64,000 nt of DNA from Amia ocellicauda (GCF_036373705.1 NC_089863.1:4485444-4549443), one strand, 5' to 3'; counted from the stretch's first letter, positions 22,294 through 34,135 are shown. Numbers and translations: made by a program. Notes: generated by a model not told the origin, from the sequence alone.

Positions 22294-22937
22294 ACGTTGA
22301 TATGAATCTCCATTGATTTATTTCTGTGTTCAACATGTATAATTCATGTATTTATTATTATCTTCTCTCTGCATTTATTTTTAATTCTGCCTTGGATTAT
22401 CCTCCATACATGTCGCACAAATCAATGTACAATGCATTCTGGCCCTTCTCATCACTACAACAAGCAAAGGCAAAATATGAAAGAGAACGTGAGTTGAAAA
22501 GGTGAGGTGGTGTTTTTCTCTTTATATCTCTATTTACAGAGTAGACGAAATGCAGAGGAGGAAATATAAATAGAAAAGAAGAAAAAATGTCAACGAAGAA
22601 CTGTAAATGCACAGAGGGAAATGTGAACATAAAATTGGTATTACATACGGACATACGTTTTTTCTTAGATCTATGTAAAAATGTAATATTTTATAGCATA
22701 GAGCGAAGTAATATGAACTGATACAGAATATTAGATGAAGTCTAAATACATCTGTTTGTTCAAAACAGAATACACTGTATTGTTCTTGTTGTGAATACAT
22801 TGGGGTGGATATATTTACGAATGGTATGGTGGTTGTGATCAAGAAGTGAAAAATGATGACCCCTCGTATGCTTGTGAGGATCTCAGCAGGGCTGTCCTGC
22901 GGGCTGACGACGGGTCTGGTAGCAGATGAAGGAGCTC

Positions 22938-23010
22938 TGGAGAATGCGGGCATCGGTCCCGCCACCTCTCGCATGCTAAGCGAGCGCTCTACCATCTGAG
23001 CTAATTCCCC
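22938..23010 (-). tRNA. tRNA-Ala-AGC: tRNA-Ala(AGC), unit 15
   Basis: Same sequence as the unit 1 gene. Confidence 0.95.
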
Positions 23011-23152
23011 GCTGCTTCCTGTGGCAGCACCGCCCTGTGCAGCGCCGGCTGCAGGTTCGCTCTGAACTTTGCATCCCTTTGGGTTCACTGATACCCTGTT
23101 CCAGGACAGAAGAAGCTGTTTCCATCGGATTGCTTGAGTGCGTCCAACCGTG

Positions 23153-23225
23153 GGGCCAGTGGCGCAATGGATAACGCGTCTGACTACGAATCAGAAGACT
23201 GTAGGTTCGACTCCTACCTGGCTCG
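23153..23225 (+). tRNA. tRNA-Arg-ACG: tRNA-Arg(ACG), unit 15
   Basis: Same gene sequence as unit 1; aaccg 5' flank. Confidence 0.97.
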
Positions 23226-23656
23226 ACAGCATCTACAACCAACTCTCACTGTTTTCTTCTCATATCTGGCGACCAGCAGCACTACATCATAGTGTGCCTG
23301 ACCAGGCATGGGAGGACCATCAAAGTCACCGCTACCACACTCCAATCTCATTCCATGATGATTATCAAACCATTGCACCAGTGTGACTGAGGTGCAACAT
23401 ACATTCAATGTGTTCATGGCTCCATCTGCTCATTCAATTCAACCTGTACCCGACTGCTGCCTCTCACCTGAAACGTAGTCAACAGAAATGCGCACTTGTA
23501 TCACACCTTGTCGACACTGTTAATGTGTCATTGACACCCAATATCCTGACATGTTGCTTAATCCGTTTAATCTCAATTCTTTCATAATAAGACTCTGTTA
23601 CAATAAGACACTTCCACAACACTACATTCATTTGAATAGACAATCACTTTTGAATA

Positions 23657-23882
23657 CAGTGTGGAGTAGTGGTTTGGGCTCTGTACCCTGTAGCACAGCA
23701 CGGTGTGTGCAATCTCTGGTACACTTACTACTCTTGAGCAAGGGACTTTAGCTAGATTGCACCAGTTCATGCCCACCCATGCCAATGGGTTAAGTGTAAG
23801 GAAAACAAAATGTGGTAATATCTCGTTAACATCTGTAAGTCACCCTGGCTATGGTGTCTGCTAAGAACTCGAATTAAAAAAT
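23657..23882 (+). mobile_element. V-SINE-like element, unit 15
   Basis: A-form with two private C changes, at element positions 112 (gttcatgc) and 212 (gaactcg). These always precede a Y-type unit (16, 19, 22). Confidence 0.78.
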
Positions 23883-24265
23883 ACGTTGATATGAATCTCC
23901 ATTGATTTATTTCTGTGTTCAACATGTATAATTCATGTATTTATTATTATCTTCTCTCTGCATTTATTTTTAATTCTGCCTTGGATTATCCTCCATACAT
24001 GTCGCACAAATGAATGTACAATGCATTCTGGCCCTTCTCATCACTACAACAAGCAAAGGCAAAATATGAAAGAGAACGTGAGTTGAAAAGGTGAGGTGGT
24101 GTTTTTCTCTTTATATCTCTATTTACAGAGTAGACGAAATGCAGAGGAGGAAATATAAATAGAAAAGAAGAAAAAATGTCAACGAAGAACTGTAAAGGCA
24201 CAGAGGGAAATGTGAACATAAAATTGGTATTACATACGGACATACGTTTTTTCTTAGATCTATGT

Positions 24266-24439
24266 AAAAATGTAATATTTTATAGCATAGAGCGTAGTAA
24301 TATGAACTGATACAGAATATTAGATGAAGTCTAAATACATCTGTTTGTTCAGAACAGAATACACTGTATTGTTCTTGTTGTGAATACATTGGGGTGGATA
24401 TATTTACGAATGGTATGGTGGTTGTGATCAAGAAGTGAG
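24266..24439 (-). promoter_or_regulatory. Displaced tRNA-Ala terminator region, unit 16
   Basis: The T-run normally 85 nt past tRNA-Ala is interrupted by a change at 24439, and the next run is interrupted at 24352. The first intact TTTTT on the minus strand is then 24270-24266, about 257 nt past the gene. Units 19 and 22 share this. Confidence 0.7.
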
Positions 24440-24526
24440 AAATGACGACCCCTCGTATGCTTGTGAGGATCTCAGCAGGGCTGTCCTGCGGGCTGAAGAC
24501 GGGTCTGGTAGCAGATGAAGGAGCTC

Positions 24527-24599
24527 TGGAGAATGCGGGCATCGGTCCCGCCACCTCTCGCATGCTAAGCGAGCGCTCTACCATCTGAGCTAATTCCCC
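24527..24599 (-). tRNA. tRNA-Ala-AGC: tRNA-Ala(AGC), unit 16
   Basis: Gene sequence as in unit 1, but the two nearest downstream T-runs are broken. Confidence 0.94.
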
Positions 24600-24741
24600 G
24601 CTGCTTCCTGTGGCAGCACCGCCCTGTGCAGCGCCGGCTGCAGGTTCGCTCTGAACTTTGCATCCCTTTGGGTTCACTGATACCCTGTTCCAGGACAGAA
24701 GAAGCTGTTTCCATCGGATTGCTTGAGTGCGTCCAAACGTG

Positions 24742-24814
24742 GGGCCAGTGGCGCAATGGATAACGCGTCTGACTACGAATCAGAAGACTGTAGGTTCGAC
24801 TCCTACCTGGCTCG
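24742..24814 (+). tRNA. tRNA-Arg-ACG: tRNA-Arg(ACG), unit 16
   Basis: Same gene sequence as unit 1. Confidence 0.97.
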
Positions 24815-25245
24815 ACAGCATCTACAACCAACTCTCACTGTTTTCTTCTCATATCTGGCGACCAGCAACACTACATCATAGTGTGCCTGACCAGGCATGG
24901 GAGGACCATCAAAGTCACCGCTACCACACTCCAATCTCATTCCATGATGATTATCAAACCATTGCACCAGTGTGACTGAGGTGCAACATACATTCAATGT
25001 GTTCATGGCTCCATCTGCTCATTCAATTCAACCTGTACCCGACTGCTGCCTCTCACCTGAAACGTAGTCAACAGAAATGCGCACTTGTATCACACCTTGT
25101 CGACACTGTTAATGTGTCATTGACACCCAATATCCTGACATGTTGCTTAATCCGTTTAATCTCAATTCTTTCATAATAAGACTCTGTTACAATAAGACAC
25201 TTCCACAACACTACATTCATTTGAATAGACAATCACTTTTGAATA

Positions 25246-25471
25246 CAGTGTGGAGTAGTGGTTTGGGCTCTGTACCCTGTAGCACAGCACGGTGTGTGCA
25301 ATCTCTGGTACACTTACTACTCTTGAGCAAGGGACTTTAGCTAGATTGCACCAGTTAATGCCCACCCATGCCAATGGGTTAAGTGTAAGGAAAACAAAAT
25401 GTGGTAATATCTCGTTAACATCTGTAAGTCACCCTGGCTATGGTGTCTGCTAAGAAATCGAATTAAAAAAT
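25246..25471 (+). mobile_element. V-SINE-like element, unit 16
   Basis: A-form; gaatagacaatc flank. Confidence 0.78.
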
Positions 25472-26115
25472 ACGTTGATATGAATCTCCATTGATTTATT
25501 TCTGTGTTCAACATGTATAATTCATGTATTTATTATTATCTTCTCTCTGCATTTATTTTTAATTCTGCCTTGGATTATCCTCCATACATGTCGCACAAAT
25601 CAATGTACAATGCATTCTGGCCCTTCTCATCACTACAACAAGCAAAGGCAAAATATGAAAGAGAACGTGAGTTGAAAAGGTGAGGTGGTGTTTTTCTCTT
25701 TATATCTCTATTTACAGAGTAGACGAAATGCAGAGGAGGAAATATAAATAGAAAAGAAGAAAAAATGTCAACGAAGAACTGTAAATGCACAGAGGGAAAT
25801 GTGAACATAAAATTGGTATTACATACGGACATACGTTTTTTCTTAGATCTATGTAAAAATGTAATATTTTATAGCATAGAGCGAAGTAATATGAACTGAT
25901 ACAGAATATTAGATGAAGTCTAAATACATCTGTTTGTTCAAAACAGAATACACTGTTTGGTTCTTGTTGTGAATACATTGGGGTGGATATATTTACGAAT
26001 GGTATGGTGGTTGTGATCAAGAAGTGAAAAATGATGACCCCTCGTATGCTTGTGAGGATCTCAGCAGGGCTGTCCTGCGGGCTGACGACGGGTCTGGTAG
26101 CAGATGAAGGAGCTC

Positions 26116-26188
26116 TGGAGAATGCGGGCATCGGTCCCGCCACCTCTCGCATGCTAAGCGAGCGCTCTACCATCTGAGCTAATTCCCC
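26116..26188 (-). tRNA. tRNA-Ala-AGC: tRNA-Ala(AGC), unit 17
   Basis: Same sequence as the unit 1 gene. Confidence 0.95.
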
Positions 26189-26330
26189 GCTGCTTCCTGT
26201 GGCAGCACCGCCCTGTGCAGCGCCGGCTGCAGGTTCGCTCTGAACTTTGCATCCCTTTGGGTTCACTGATACCCTGTTCCAGGACAGAAGAAGCTGTTTC
26301 CATCGGATTGCTTGAGTGCGTCCAACCGTG

Positions 26331-26403
26331 GGGCCAGTGGCGCAATGGATAACGCGTCTGACTACGAATCAGAAGACTGTAGGTTCGACTCCTACCTGGC
26401 TCG
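26331..26403 (+). tRNA. tRNA-Arg-ACG: tRNA-Arg(ACG), unit 17
   Basis: Same gene sequence as unit 1; aaccg 5' flank. Confidence 0.97.
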
Positions 26404-26834
26404 ACAGCATCTACAACCAACTCTCACTGTTTTCTTCTCATATCTGGCGACCAGCAGCACTACATCATAGTGTGCCTGACCAGGCATGGGAGGACCATCA
26501 AAGTCACCGCTACCACACTCCAATCTCATTCCATGATGATTATCAAACCATTGCACCAGTGTGACTGAGGTGCAACATACATTCAATGTGTTCATGGCTC
26601 CATCTGCTCATTCAATTCAACCTGTACCCGACTGCTGCCTCTCACCTGAAACGTAGTCAACAGAAATGCGCACTTGTATCACACCTTGTCGACACTGTTA
26701 ATGTGTCATTGACACCCAATATCCTGACATGTTGCTTAATCCGTTTAATCTCAATTCTTTCATAATAAGACTCTGTTACAATAAGACACTTCCACAACAC
26801 TACATTCATTTGAATAGACAATCACTTTTGAATA

Positions 26835-27060
26835 CAGTGTGGAGTAGTGGTTTGGGCTCTGTACCCTGTAGCACAGCACGGTGTGTGCAATCTCTGGTAC
26901 ACTTACTACTCTTGAGCAAGGGACTTTAGCTAGATTGCACCAGTTAATGCCCACCCATGCCAATGGGTTAAGTGTAAGGAAAACAAAATGTGGTAATATC
27001 TCGTTAACATCTGTAAGTCACCCTGGCTATGGTGTCTGCTAAGAAATCGAATTAAAAAAT
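26835..27060 (+). mobile_element. V-SINE-like element, unit 17
   Basis: A-form; gaatagacaatc flank. Confidence 0.78.
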
Positions 27061-27704
27061 ACGTTGATATGAATCTCCATTGATTTATTTCTGTGTTCAA
27101 CATGTATAATTCATGTATTTATTATTATCTTCTCTCTGCATTTATTTTTAATTCTGCCTTGGATTATCCTCCATACATGTCGCACAAATCAATGTACAAT
27201 GCATTCTGGCCCTTCTCATCACTACAACAAGCAAAGGCAAAATATGAAAGAGAACGTGAGTTGAAAAGGTGAGGTGGTGTTTTTCTCTTTATATCTCTAT
27301 TTACAGAGTAGACGAAATGCAGAGGAGGAAATATAAATAGAAAAGAAGAAAAAATGTCAACGAAGAACTGTAAATGCACAGAGGGAAATGTGAACATAAA
27401 ATTGGTATTACATACGGACATACGTTTTTTCTTAGATCTATGTAAAAATGTAATATTTTATAGCATAGAGCGAAGTAATATGAACTGATACAGAATATTA
27501 GATGAAGTCTAAATACATCTGTTTGTTCAAAACAGAATACACTGTATTGTTCTTGTTGTGAATACATTGGGGTGGATATATTTACGAATGGTATGGTGGT
27601 TGTGATCAAGAAGTGAAAAATGATGACCCCTCGTATGCTTGTGAGGATCTCAGCAGGGCTGTCCTGCGGGCTGACGACGGGTCTGGTAGCAGATGAAGGA
27701 GCTC

Positions 27705-27777
27705 TGGAGAATGCGGGCATCGGTCCCGCCACCTCTCGCATGCTAAGCGAGCGCTCTACCATCTGAGCTAATTCCCC
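27705..27777 (-). tRNA. tRNA-Ala-AGC: tRNA-Ala(AGC), unit 18
   Basis: Same sequence as the unit 1 gene. Confidence 0.95.
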
Positions 27778-27919
27778 GCTGCTTCCTGTGGCAGCACCGC
27801 CCTGTGCAGCGCCGGCTGCAGGTTCGCTCTGAACTTTGCATCCCTTTGGGTTCACTGATACCCTGTTCCAGGACAGAAGAAGCTGTTTCCATCGGATTGC
27901 TTGAGTGCGTCCAACCGTG

Positions 27920-27992
27920 GGGCCAGTGGCGCAATGGATAACGCGTCTGACTACGAATCAGAAGACTGTAGGTTCGACTCCTACCTGGCTCG
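27920..27992 (+). tRNA. tRNA-Arg-ACG: tRNA-Arg(ACG), unit 18
   Basis: Same gene sequence as unit 1; aaccg 5' flank. Confidence 0.97.
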
Positions 27993-28423
27993 ACAGCATC
28001 TACAACCAACTCTCACTGTTTTCTTCTCATATCTGGCGACCAGCAGCACTACATCATAGTGTGCCTGACCAGGCATGGGAGGACCATCAAAGTCACCGCT
28101 ACCACACTCCAATCTCATTCCATGATGATTATCAAACCATTGCACCAGTGTGACTGAGGTGCAACATACATTCAATGTGTTCATGGCTCCATCTGCTCAT
28201 TCAATTCAACCTGTACCCGACTGCTGCCTCTCACCTGAAACGTAGTCAACAGAAATGCGCACTTGTATCACACCTTGTCGACACTGTTAATGTGTCATTG
28301 ACACCCAATATCCTGACATGTTGCTTAATCCGTTTAATCTCAATTCTTTCATAATAAGACTCTGTTACAATAAGACACTTCCACAACACTACATTCATTT
28401 GAATAGACAATCACTTTTGAATA

Positions 28424-28649
28424 CAGTGTGGAGTAGTGGTTTGGGCTCTGTACCCTGTAGCACAGCACGGTGTGTGCAATCTCTGGTACACTTACTACTC
28501 TTGAGCAAGGGACTTTAGCTAGATTGCACCAGTTCATGCCCACCCATGCCAATGGGTTAAGTGTAAGGAAAACAAAATGTGGTAATATCTCGTTAACATC
28601 TGTAAGTCACCCTGGCTATGGTGTCTGCTAAGAACTCGAATTAAAAAAT
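28424..28649 (+). mobile_element. V-SINE-like element, unit 18
   Basis: A-form with the C112 and C212 changes, as in unit 15. Confidence 0.78.
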
Positions 28650-29293
28650 ACGTTGATATGAATCTCCATTGATTTATTTCTGTGTTCAACATGTATAATT
28701 CATGTATTTATTATTATCTTCTCTCTGCATTTATTTTTAATTCTGCCTTGGATTATCCTCCATACATGTCGCACAAATGAATGTACAATGCATTCTGGCC
28801 CTTCTCATCACTACAACAAGCAAAGGCAAAATATGAAAGAGAACGTGAGTTGAAAAGGTGAGGTGGTGTTTTTCTCTTTATATCTCTATTTACAGAGTAG
28901 ACGAAATGCAGAGGAGGAAATATAAATAGAAAAGAAGAAAAAATGTCAACGAAGAACTGTAAAGGCACAGAGGGAAATGTGAACATAAAATTGGTATTAC
29001 ATACGGACATACGTTTTTTCTTAGATCTATGTAAAAATGTAATATTTTATAGCATAGAGCGTAGTAATATGAACTGATACAGAATATTAGATGAAGTCTA
29101 AATACATCTGTTTGTTCAGAACAGAATACACTGTATTGTTCTTGTTGTGAATACATTGGGGTGGATATATTTACGAATGGTATGGTGGTTGTGATCAAGA
29201 AGTGAGAAATGACGACCCCTCGTATGCTTGTGAGGATCTCAGCAGGGCTGTCCTGCGGGCTGAAGACGGGTCTGGTAGCAGATGAAGGAGCTC

Positions 29294-29366
29294 TGGAGAA
29301 TGCGGGCATCGGTCCCGCCACCTCTCGCATGCTAAGCGAGCGCTCTACCATCTGAGCTAATTCCCC
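29294..29366 (-). tRNA. tRNA-Ala-AGC: tRNA-Ala(AGC), unit 19
   Basis: Gene as in unit 1; downstream T-runs interrupted as in unit 16. Confidence 0.94.
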
Positions 29367-29508
29367 GCTGCTTCCTGTGGCAGCACCGCCCTGTGCAGCG
29401 CCGGCTGCAGGTTCGCTCTGAACTTTGCATCCCTTTGGGTTCACTGATACCCTGTTCCAGGACAGAAGAAGCTGTTTCCATCGGATTGCTTGAGTGCGTC
29501 CAAACGTG

Positions 29509-29581
29509 GGGCCAGTGGCGCAATGGATAACGCGTCTGACTACGAATCAGAAGACTGTAGGTTCGACTCCTACCTGGCTCG
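29509..29581 (+). tRNA. tRNA-Arg-ACG: tRNA-Arg(ACG), unit 19
   Basis: Same gene sequence as unit 1. Confidence 0.97.
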
Positions 29582-30012
29582 ACAGCATCTACAACCAACT
29601 CTCACTGTTTTCTTCTCATATCTGGCGACCAGCAACACTACATCATAGTGTGCCTGACCAGGCATGGGAGGACCATCAAAGTCACCGCTACCACACTCCA
29701 ATCTCATTCCATGATGATTATCAAACCATTGCACCAGTGTGACTGAGGTGCAACATACATTCAATGTGTTCATGGCTCCATCTGCTCATTCAATTCAACC
29801 TGTACCCGACTGCTGCCTCTCACCTGAAACGTAGTCAACAGAAATGCGCACTTGTATCACACCTTGTCGACACTGTTAATGTGTCATTGACACCCAATAT
29901 CCTGACATGTTGCTTAATCCGTTTAATCTCAATTCTTTCATAATAAGACTCTGTTACAATAAGACACTTCCACAACACTACATTCATTTGAATAGACAAT
30001 CACTTTTGAATA

Positions 30013-30238
30013 CAGTGTGGAGTAGTGGTTTGGGCTCTGTACCCTGTAGCACAGCACGGTGTGTGCAATCTCTGGTACACTTACTACTCTTGAGCAAGGG
30101 ACTTTAGCTAGATTGCACCAGTTAATGCCCACCCATGCCAATGGGTTAAGTGTAAGGAAAACAAAATGTGGTAATATCTCGTTAACATCTGTAAGTCACC
30201 CTGGCTATGGTGTCTGCTAAGAAATCGAATTAAAAAAT
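30013..30238 (+). mobile_element. V-SINE-like element, unit 19
   Basis: A-form; gaatagacaatc flank. Confidence 0.78.
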
Positions 30239-30882
30239 ACGTTGATATGAATCTCCATTGATTTATTTCTGTGTTCAACATGTATAATTCATGTATTTAT
30301 TATTATCTTCTCTCTGCATTTATTTTTAATTCTGCCTTGGATTATCCTCCATACATGTCGCACAAATGAATGTACAATGCATTCTGGCCCTTCTCATCAC
30401 TACAACAAGCAAAGGCAAAATATGAAAGAGAACGTGAGTTGAAAAGGTGAGGTGGTGTTTTTCTCTTTATATCTCTATTTACAGAGTAGACGAAATGCAG
30501 AGGAGGAAATATAAATAGAAAAGAAGAAAAAATGTCAACGAAGAACTGTAAAGGCACAGAGGGAAATGTGAACATACAATTGGTATTACATACGGACATA
30601 CGTTTTTTCTTAGATCTATGTAAAAATGTAATATTTTATAGCATAGAGCGAAGTAATATGAACTGATACAGAATATTAGATGAAGTCTAAATACATCTGT
30701 TTGTTCAAAACAGAATACACTGTATTGTTCTTGTTGTGAATACATTGGGGTGGATATATTTACGAATGGTATGGTGGTTGTGATCAAGAAGTGAAAAATG
30801 ACGACCCCTCGTATGCTTGTGAGGATCTCAGCAGGGCTGTCCTGCGGGCTGAAGACGGGTCTGGTAGCAGATGAAGGAGCTC

Positions 30883-30955
30883 TGGAGAATGCGGGCATCG
30901 GTCCCGCCACCTCTCGCATGCTAAGCGAGCGCTCTACCATCTGAGCTAATTCCCC
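30883..30955 (-). tRNA. tRNA-Ala-AGC: tRNA-Ala(AGC), unit 20
   Basis: Same sequence as the unit 1 gene. Confidence 0.95.
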
Positions 30956-31097
30956 GCTGCTTCCTGTGGCAGCACCGCCCTGTGCAGCGCCGGCTGCAGG
31001 TTCGCTCTGAACTTTGCATCCCTTTGGGTTCACTGATACCCTGTTCCAGGACAGAAGAAGCTGTTTCCATCGGATTGATTGAGTGCGTCCAAACGTT

Positions 31098-31170
31098 GGG
31101 CCAGTGGCGCAATGGATAACGCGTCTGACTACGAATCAGAAGACTGTAGGTTCGACTCCTACCTGGCTCG
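31098..31170 (+). tRNA. tRNA-Arg-ACG: tRNA-Arg(ACG), unit 20
   Basis: Mature gene as in unit 1. The base immediately upstream is T instead of G, and the 5' flank also has gattgattg for gattgcttg. Confidence 0.97.
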
Positions 31171-31601
31171 ACAGCATCTACAACCAACTCTCACTGTTTT
31201 CTTCTCATATCTGGCGACCAGCAGCACTACATCATAGTGTGCCGGACCAGGCATGGGAGGACCATCAAAGTCACCGCTACCACACTCCAATCTCATTCCA
31301 TGATGATTATCAAACCATTGCACCAGTGTGACTGAGGTGCAACATACATTCAATGTCTTCATGGCTCCATCTGCTCATTCAATTCAACCTGTACCCGACT
31401 GCTGCCTCTCACCTGAACCGTAGTCAACAGAAATGCGCACTTGTATCACACCTTGTCGACACTGTTAATGTGTCATTGACACCCAATAACCTGACATGTT
31501 GCTTAATCCGTTTAATCTCAATTCTTTCATAATAAGACTCTGTTACAATAAGACACTTCCACAACACTACATTCATTTGAACAGATAATCACTTTTGAAT
31601 A

Positions 31602-31827
31602 CAGTGTGGAGTAGTGGTTTGGGCTCTGTACCCTGTAGCACAGCACGGTGTGTGCAATCTCTGGTACACTTACTACTCTTGAGCAAGGGACTTTAGCTAG
31701 ATTGCACCAGTTAATGCCCACCCATGCCAATGGGTTAAGTGTAAGGAAAACAAAATGTGGTAATATCTCGTTAACATCTGTAAGTCACCCTGGCTATGGT
31801 GTCTGCTAAGAAATCGAATTAAAAAAT
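31602..31827 (+). mobile_element. V-SINE-like element, unit 20
   Basis: A-form; gaacagataatc flank. Confidence 0.78.
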
Positions 31828-32471
31828 ACGTTGATATGAATCTCCATTGATTTATTTCTGTGTTCAACATGTATAATTCATGTATTTATTATTATCTTCT
31901 CTCTGCATTTATTTTTTATTCTGCCTTGGATTATCCTCCATACATGTCGCACAAATGAATGTACAATGCATTCTGGCCCTTCTCATCACTACAACAAGCA
32001 AAGCCAAAATATTAAAGAGAACGTGAGTTGAAAAGGTGAGGTGGTGTTTTTCTCTTTATATCTCTATTTACAGAGTAGACGAAATGCAGAGGAGGAAATA
32101 TAAATAGAAAAGAAGAAAAAATGTCAACGAAGAACTGTAAATGCACAGAGGGAAATGTGAACATAAAATTGGTATTACATACGGACATACGATTTTTCTT
32201 AGATCTATGTAAAAATGTAATATTTTATAGCATAGAGCGAAGTAATATGAACTGAAACAGACTATTTGAAGAAGTCTAAATACATCTGCTTGTTCAAAAC
32301 AGAATACACTGTTTGGTTCTTGTTGTGAATACATTGGGGTGGATATATTTACGAATGGTATGGTGGTTGTGATCAAGAAGTGAAAAATGATGACCCCTCG
32401 TATGCTTGTGAGGATCTCAGCAGGGCTGTCCTGCGGGCTGACGACGGGTCTGGTAGCAGATGAAGGAGCTC

Positions 32472-32544
32472 TGGAGAATGCGGGCATCGGTTCCGCCACC
32501 TCTCGCATGCTAAGCGAGCGCTCTACCATCTGAGCTAATTCCCC
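32472..32544 (-). tRNA. tRNA-Ala-AGC: tRNA-Ala(AGC), unit 21, T-stem pair 53:61 broken
   Basis: G53 is changed to A, so the near-invariant G53-C61 pair that closes the T loop becomes A-C. With C55 next to it, the B box has three departures from consensus. Reduced or no function is likely. Confidence 0.8.
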
Positions 32545-32686
32545 GCTGCTTCCTGTGGCAGCACCGCCCTGTGCAGCGCCGGCTGCAGGTTCGCTCTGAA
32601 CTTTGCATCCCTTTGGGTTCACTGATACCCTGTTCCAGGACAGAAGAAGCTGTTTCCATCGGATTGCTTGAGTGCGTCCAAACGTG

Positions 32687-32761
32687 GGGCCAGTGGCGCA
32701 ATGGATAACGCGTCTGACTACGAATCAGAAGACTGTAGAGGTTCGACTCCTACCTGGCTCG
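32687..32761 (+). pseudogene. tRNA-Arg(ACG)-like, unit 21, 2-bp insertion in T stem
   Basis: The gene is 75 nt long. An extra AG/GA follows the variable loop (ctgtagg becomes ctgtagagg), so the T stem's 5' strand aligns as AGAGG against CCTAC, with two of five pairs lost. The acceptor stem, the anticodon arm (ACG) and the B box are intact, so it may be transcribed but is unlikely to fold or be processed normally. Confidence 0.8.
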
Positions 32762-33192
32762 ACAGCATCTACAACCAACTCTCACTGTTTTCTTCTCATA
32801 TCTGGCGACCAGCAGCACTACATCATAGTGTGCCTGACCAGGCATGGGAGGACCATCAAAGTCACCGCTACCACACTCCAATCTCATTCCATGATGATTA
32901 TGAAACCAATGCACCAGTGTGACTGAGGTGCAACATACATTCAATGTCTTCATGGCTCCATCTGCTCATTCAATTCAACCTGTACCCGACTGCTGCCTCT
33001 CACCTGAAACGTAGTCAACAGAAATGCGCACTTGTATCACACCTTGTCGACACTGTTAATGTGTCATTGACACCCAATAACCTGACATGTTGCTTAATCC
33101 GTTTAATCTCAATTCTTTCATAATAAGACTCTGTTACAATAAGACACTTCCACAACACTACATTCATTTGAATAGACAATCACTTTTGAATA

Positions 33193-33418
33193 CAGTGTGG
33201 AGTAGTGGTTTGGGCTCTGTACCCTGTAGCACAGCACGGTGTGTGCAATCTCTGGTACACTTACTACTCTTGAGCAAGGGACTTTAGCTAGATTGCACCA
33301 GTTCATGCCCACCCATGCCAATGGGTTAAGTGTAAGGAAAACAAAATGTGGTAATATCTCGTTAACATCTGTAAGTCACCCTGGCTATGGTGTCTGCTAA
33401 GAACTCGAATTAAAAAAT
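33193..33418 (+). mobile_element. V-SINE-like element, unit 21
   Basis: A-form with C112 and C212, i.e. the unit 15/18 type, unlike its sister unit 24. Confidence 0.78.
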
Positions 33419-34062
33419 ACGTTGATATGAATCTCCATTGATTTATTTCTGTGTTCAACATGTATAATTCATGTATTTATTATTATCTTCTCTCTGCATT
33501 TATTTTTAATTCTGCCTTGGATTATCCTCCATACATGTCGCACAAATGAATGTACAATGCATTCTGGCCCTTCTCATCACTACAACAAGCAAAGGCAAAA
33601 TATGAAAGAGAACGTGAGTTGAAAAGGTGAGGTGGTGTTTTTCTCTTTATATCTCTATTTACAGAGTAGACGAAATGCAGAGGAGGAAATATAAATAGAA
33701 AAGAAGAAAAAATGTCAACGAAGAACTGTAAAGGCACAGAGGGAAATGTGAACATAAAATTGGTATTACATACGGACATACGTTTTTTCTTAGATCTATG
33801 TAAAAATGTAATATTTTATAGCATAGAGCGTAGTAATATGAACTGATACAGAATATTAGATGAAGTCTAAATACATCTGTTTGTTCAGAACAGAATACAC
33901 TGTATTGTTCTTGTTGTGAATACATTGGGGTGGATATATTTACGAATGGTATGGTGGTTGTGATCAAGAAGTGAGAAATGACGACCCCTCGTATGCTTGT
34001 GAGGATCTCAGCAGGGCTGTCCTGCGGGCTGAAGACGGGTCTGGTAGCAGATGAAGGAGCTC

Positions 34063-34135
34063 TGGAGAATGCGGGCATCGGTCCCGCCACCTCTCGCATG
34101 CTAAGCGAGCGCTCTACCATCTGAGCTAATTCCCC
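34063..34135 (-). tRNA. tRNA-Ala-AGC: tRNA-Ala(AGC), unit 22
   Basis: Gene as in unit 1; downstream T-runs interrupted as in units 16 and 19. Confidence 0.94.

Larger units (their letters stand above)
20658..30191 (+). repeat. Duplicated three-unit block: units 14-16 and 17-19
   Basis: Units 14, 15, 17 and 18 share caaatcaatg in the spacer and aaccg before tRNA-Arg. Units 15 and 18 alone among these have C at SINE positions 112 and 212. Units 16 and 19 share gtgagaaatg, tcagaac and agcgtag. The order is therefore X-X'-Y twice, a 4,767-bp higher-order repeat. Unit 17 differs by a short tract at 25957-25959. Confidence 0.88.
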
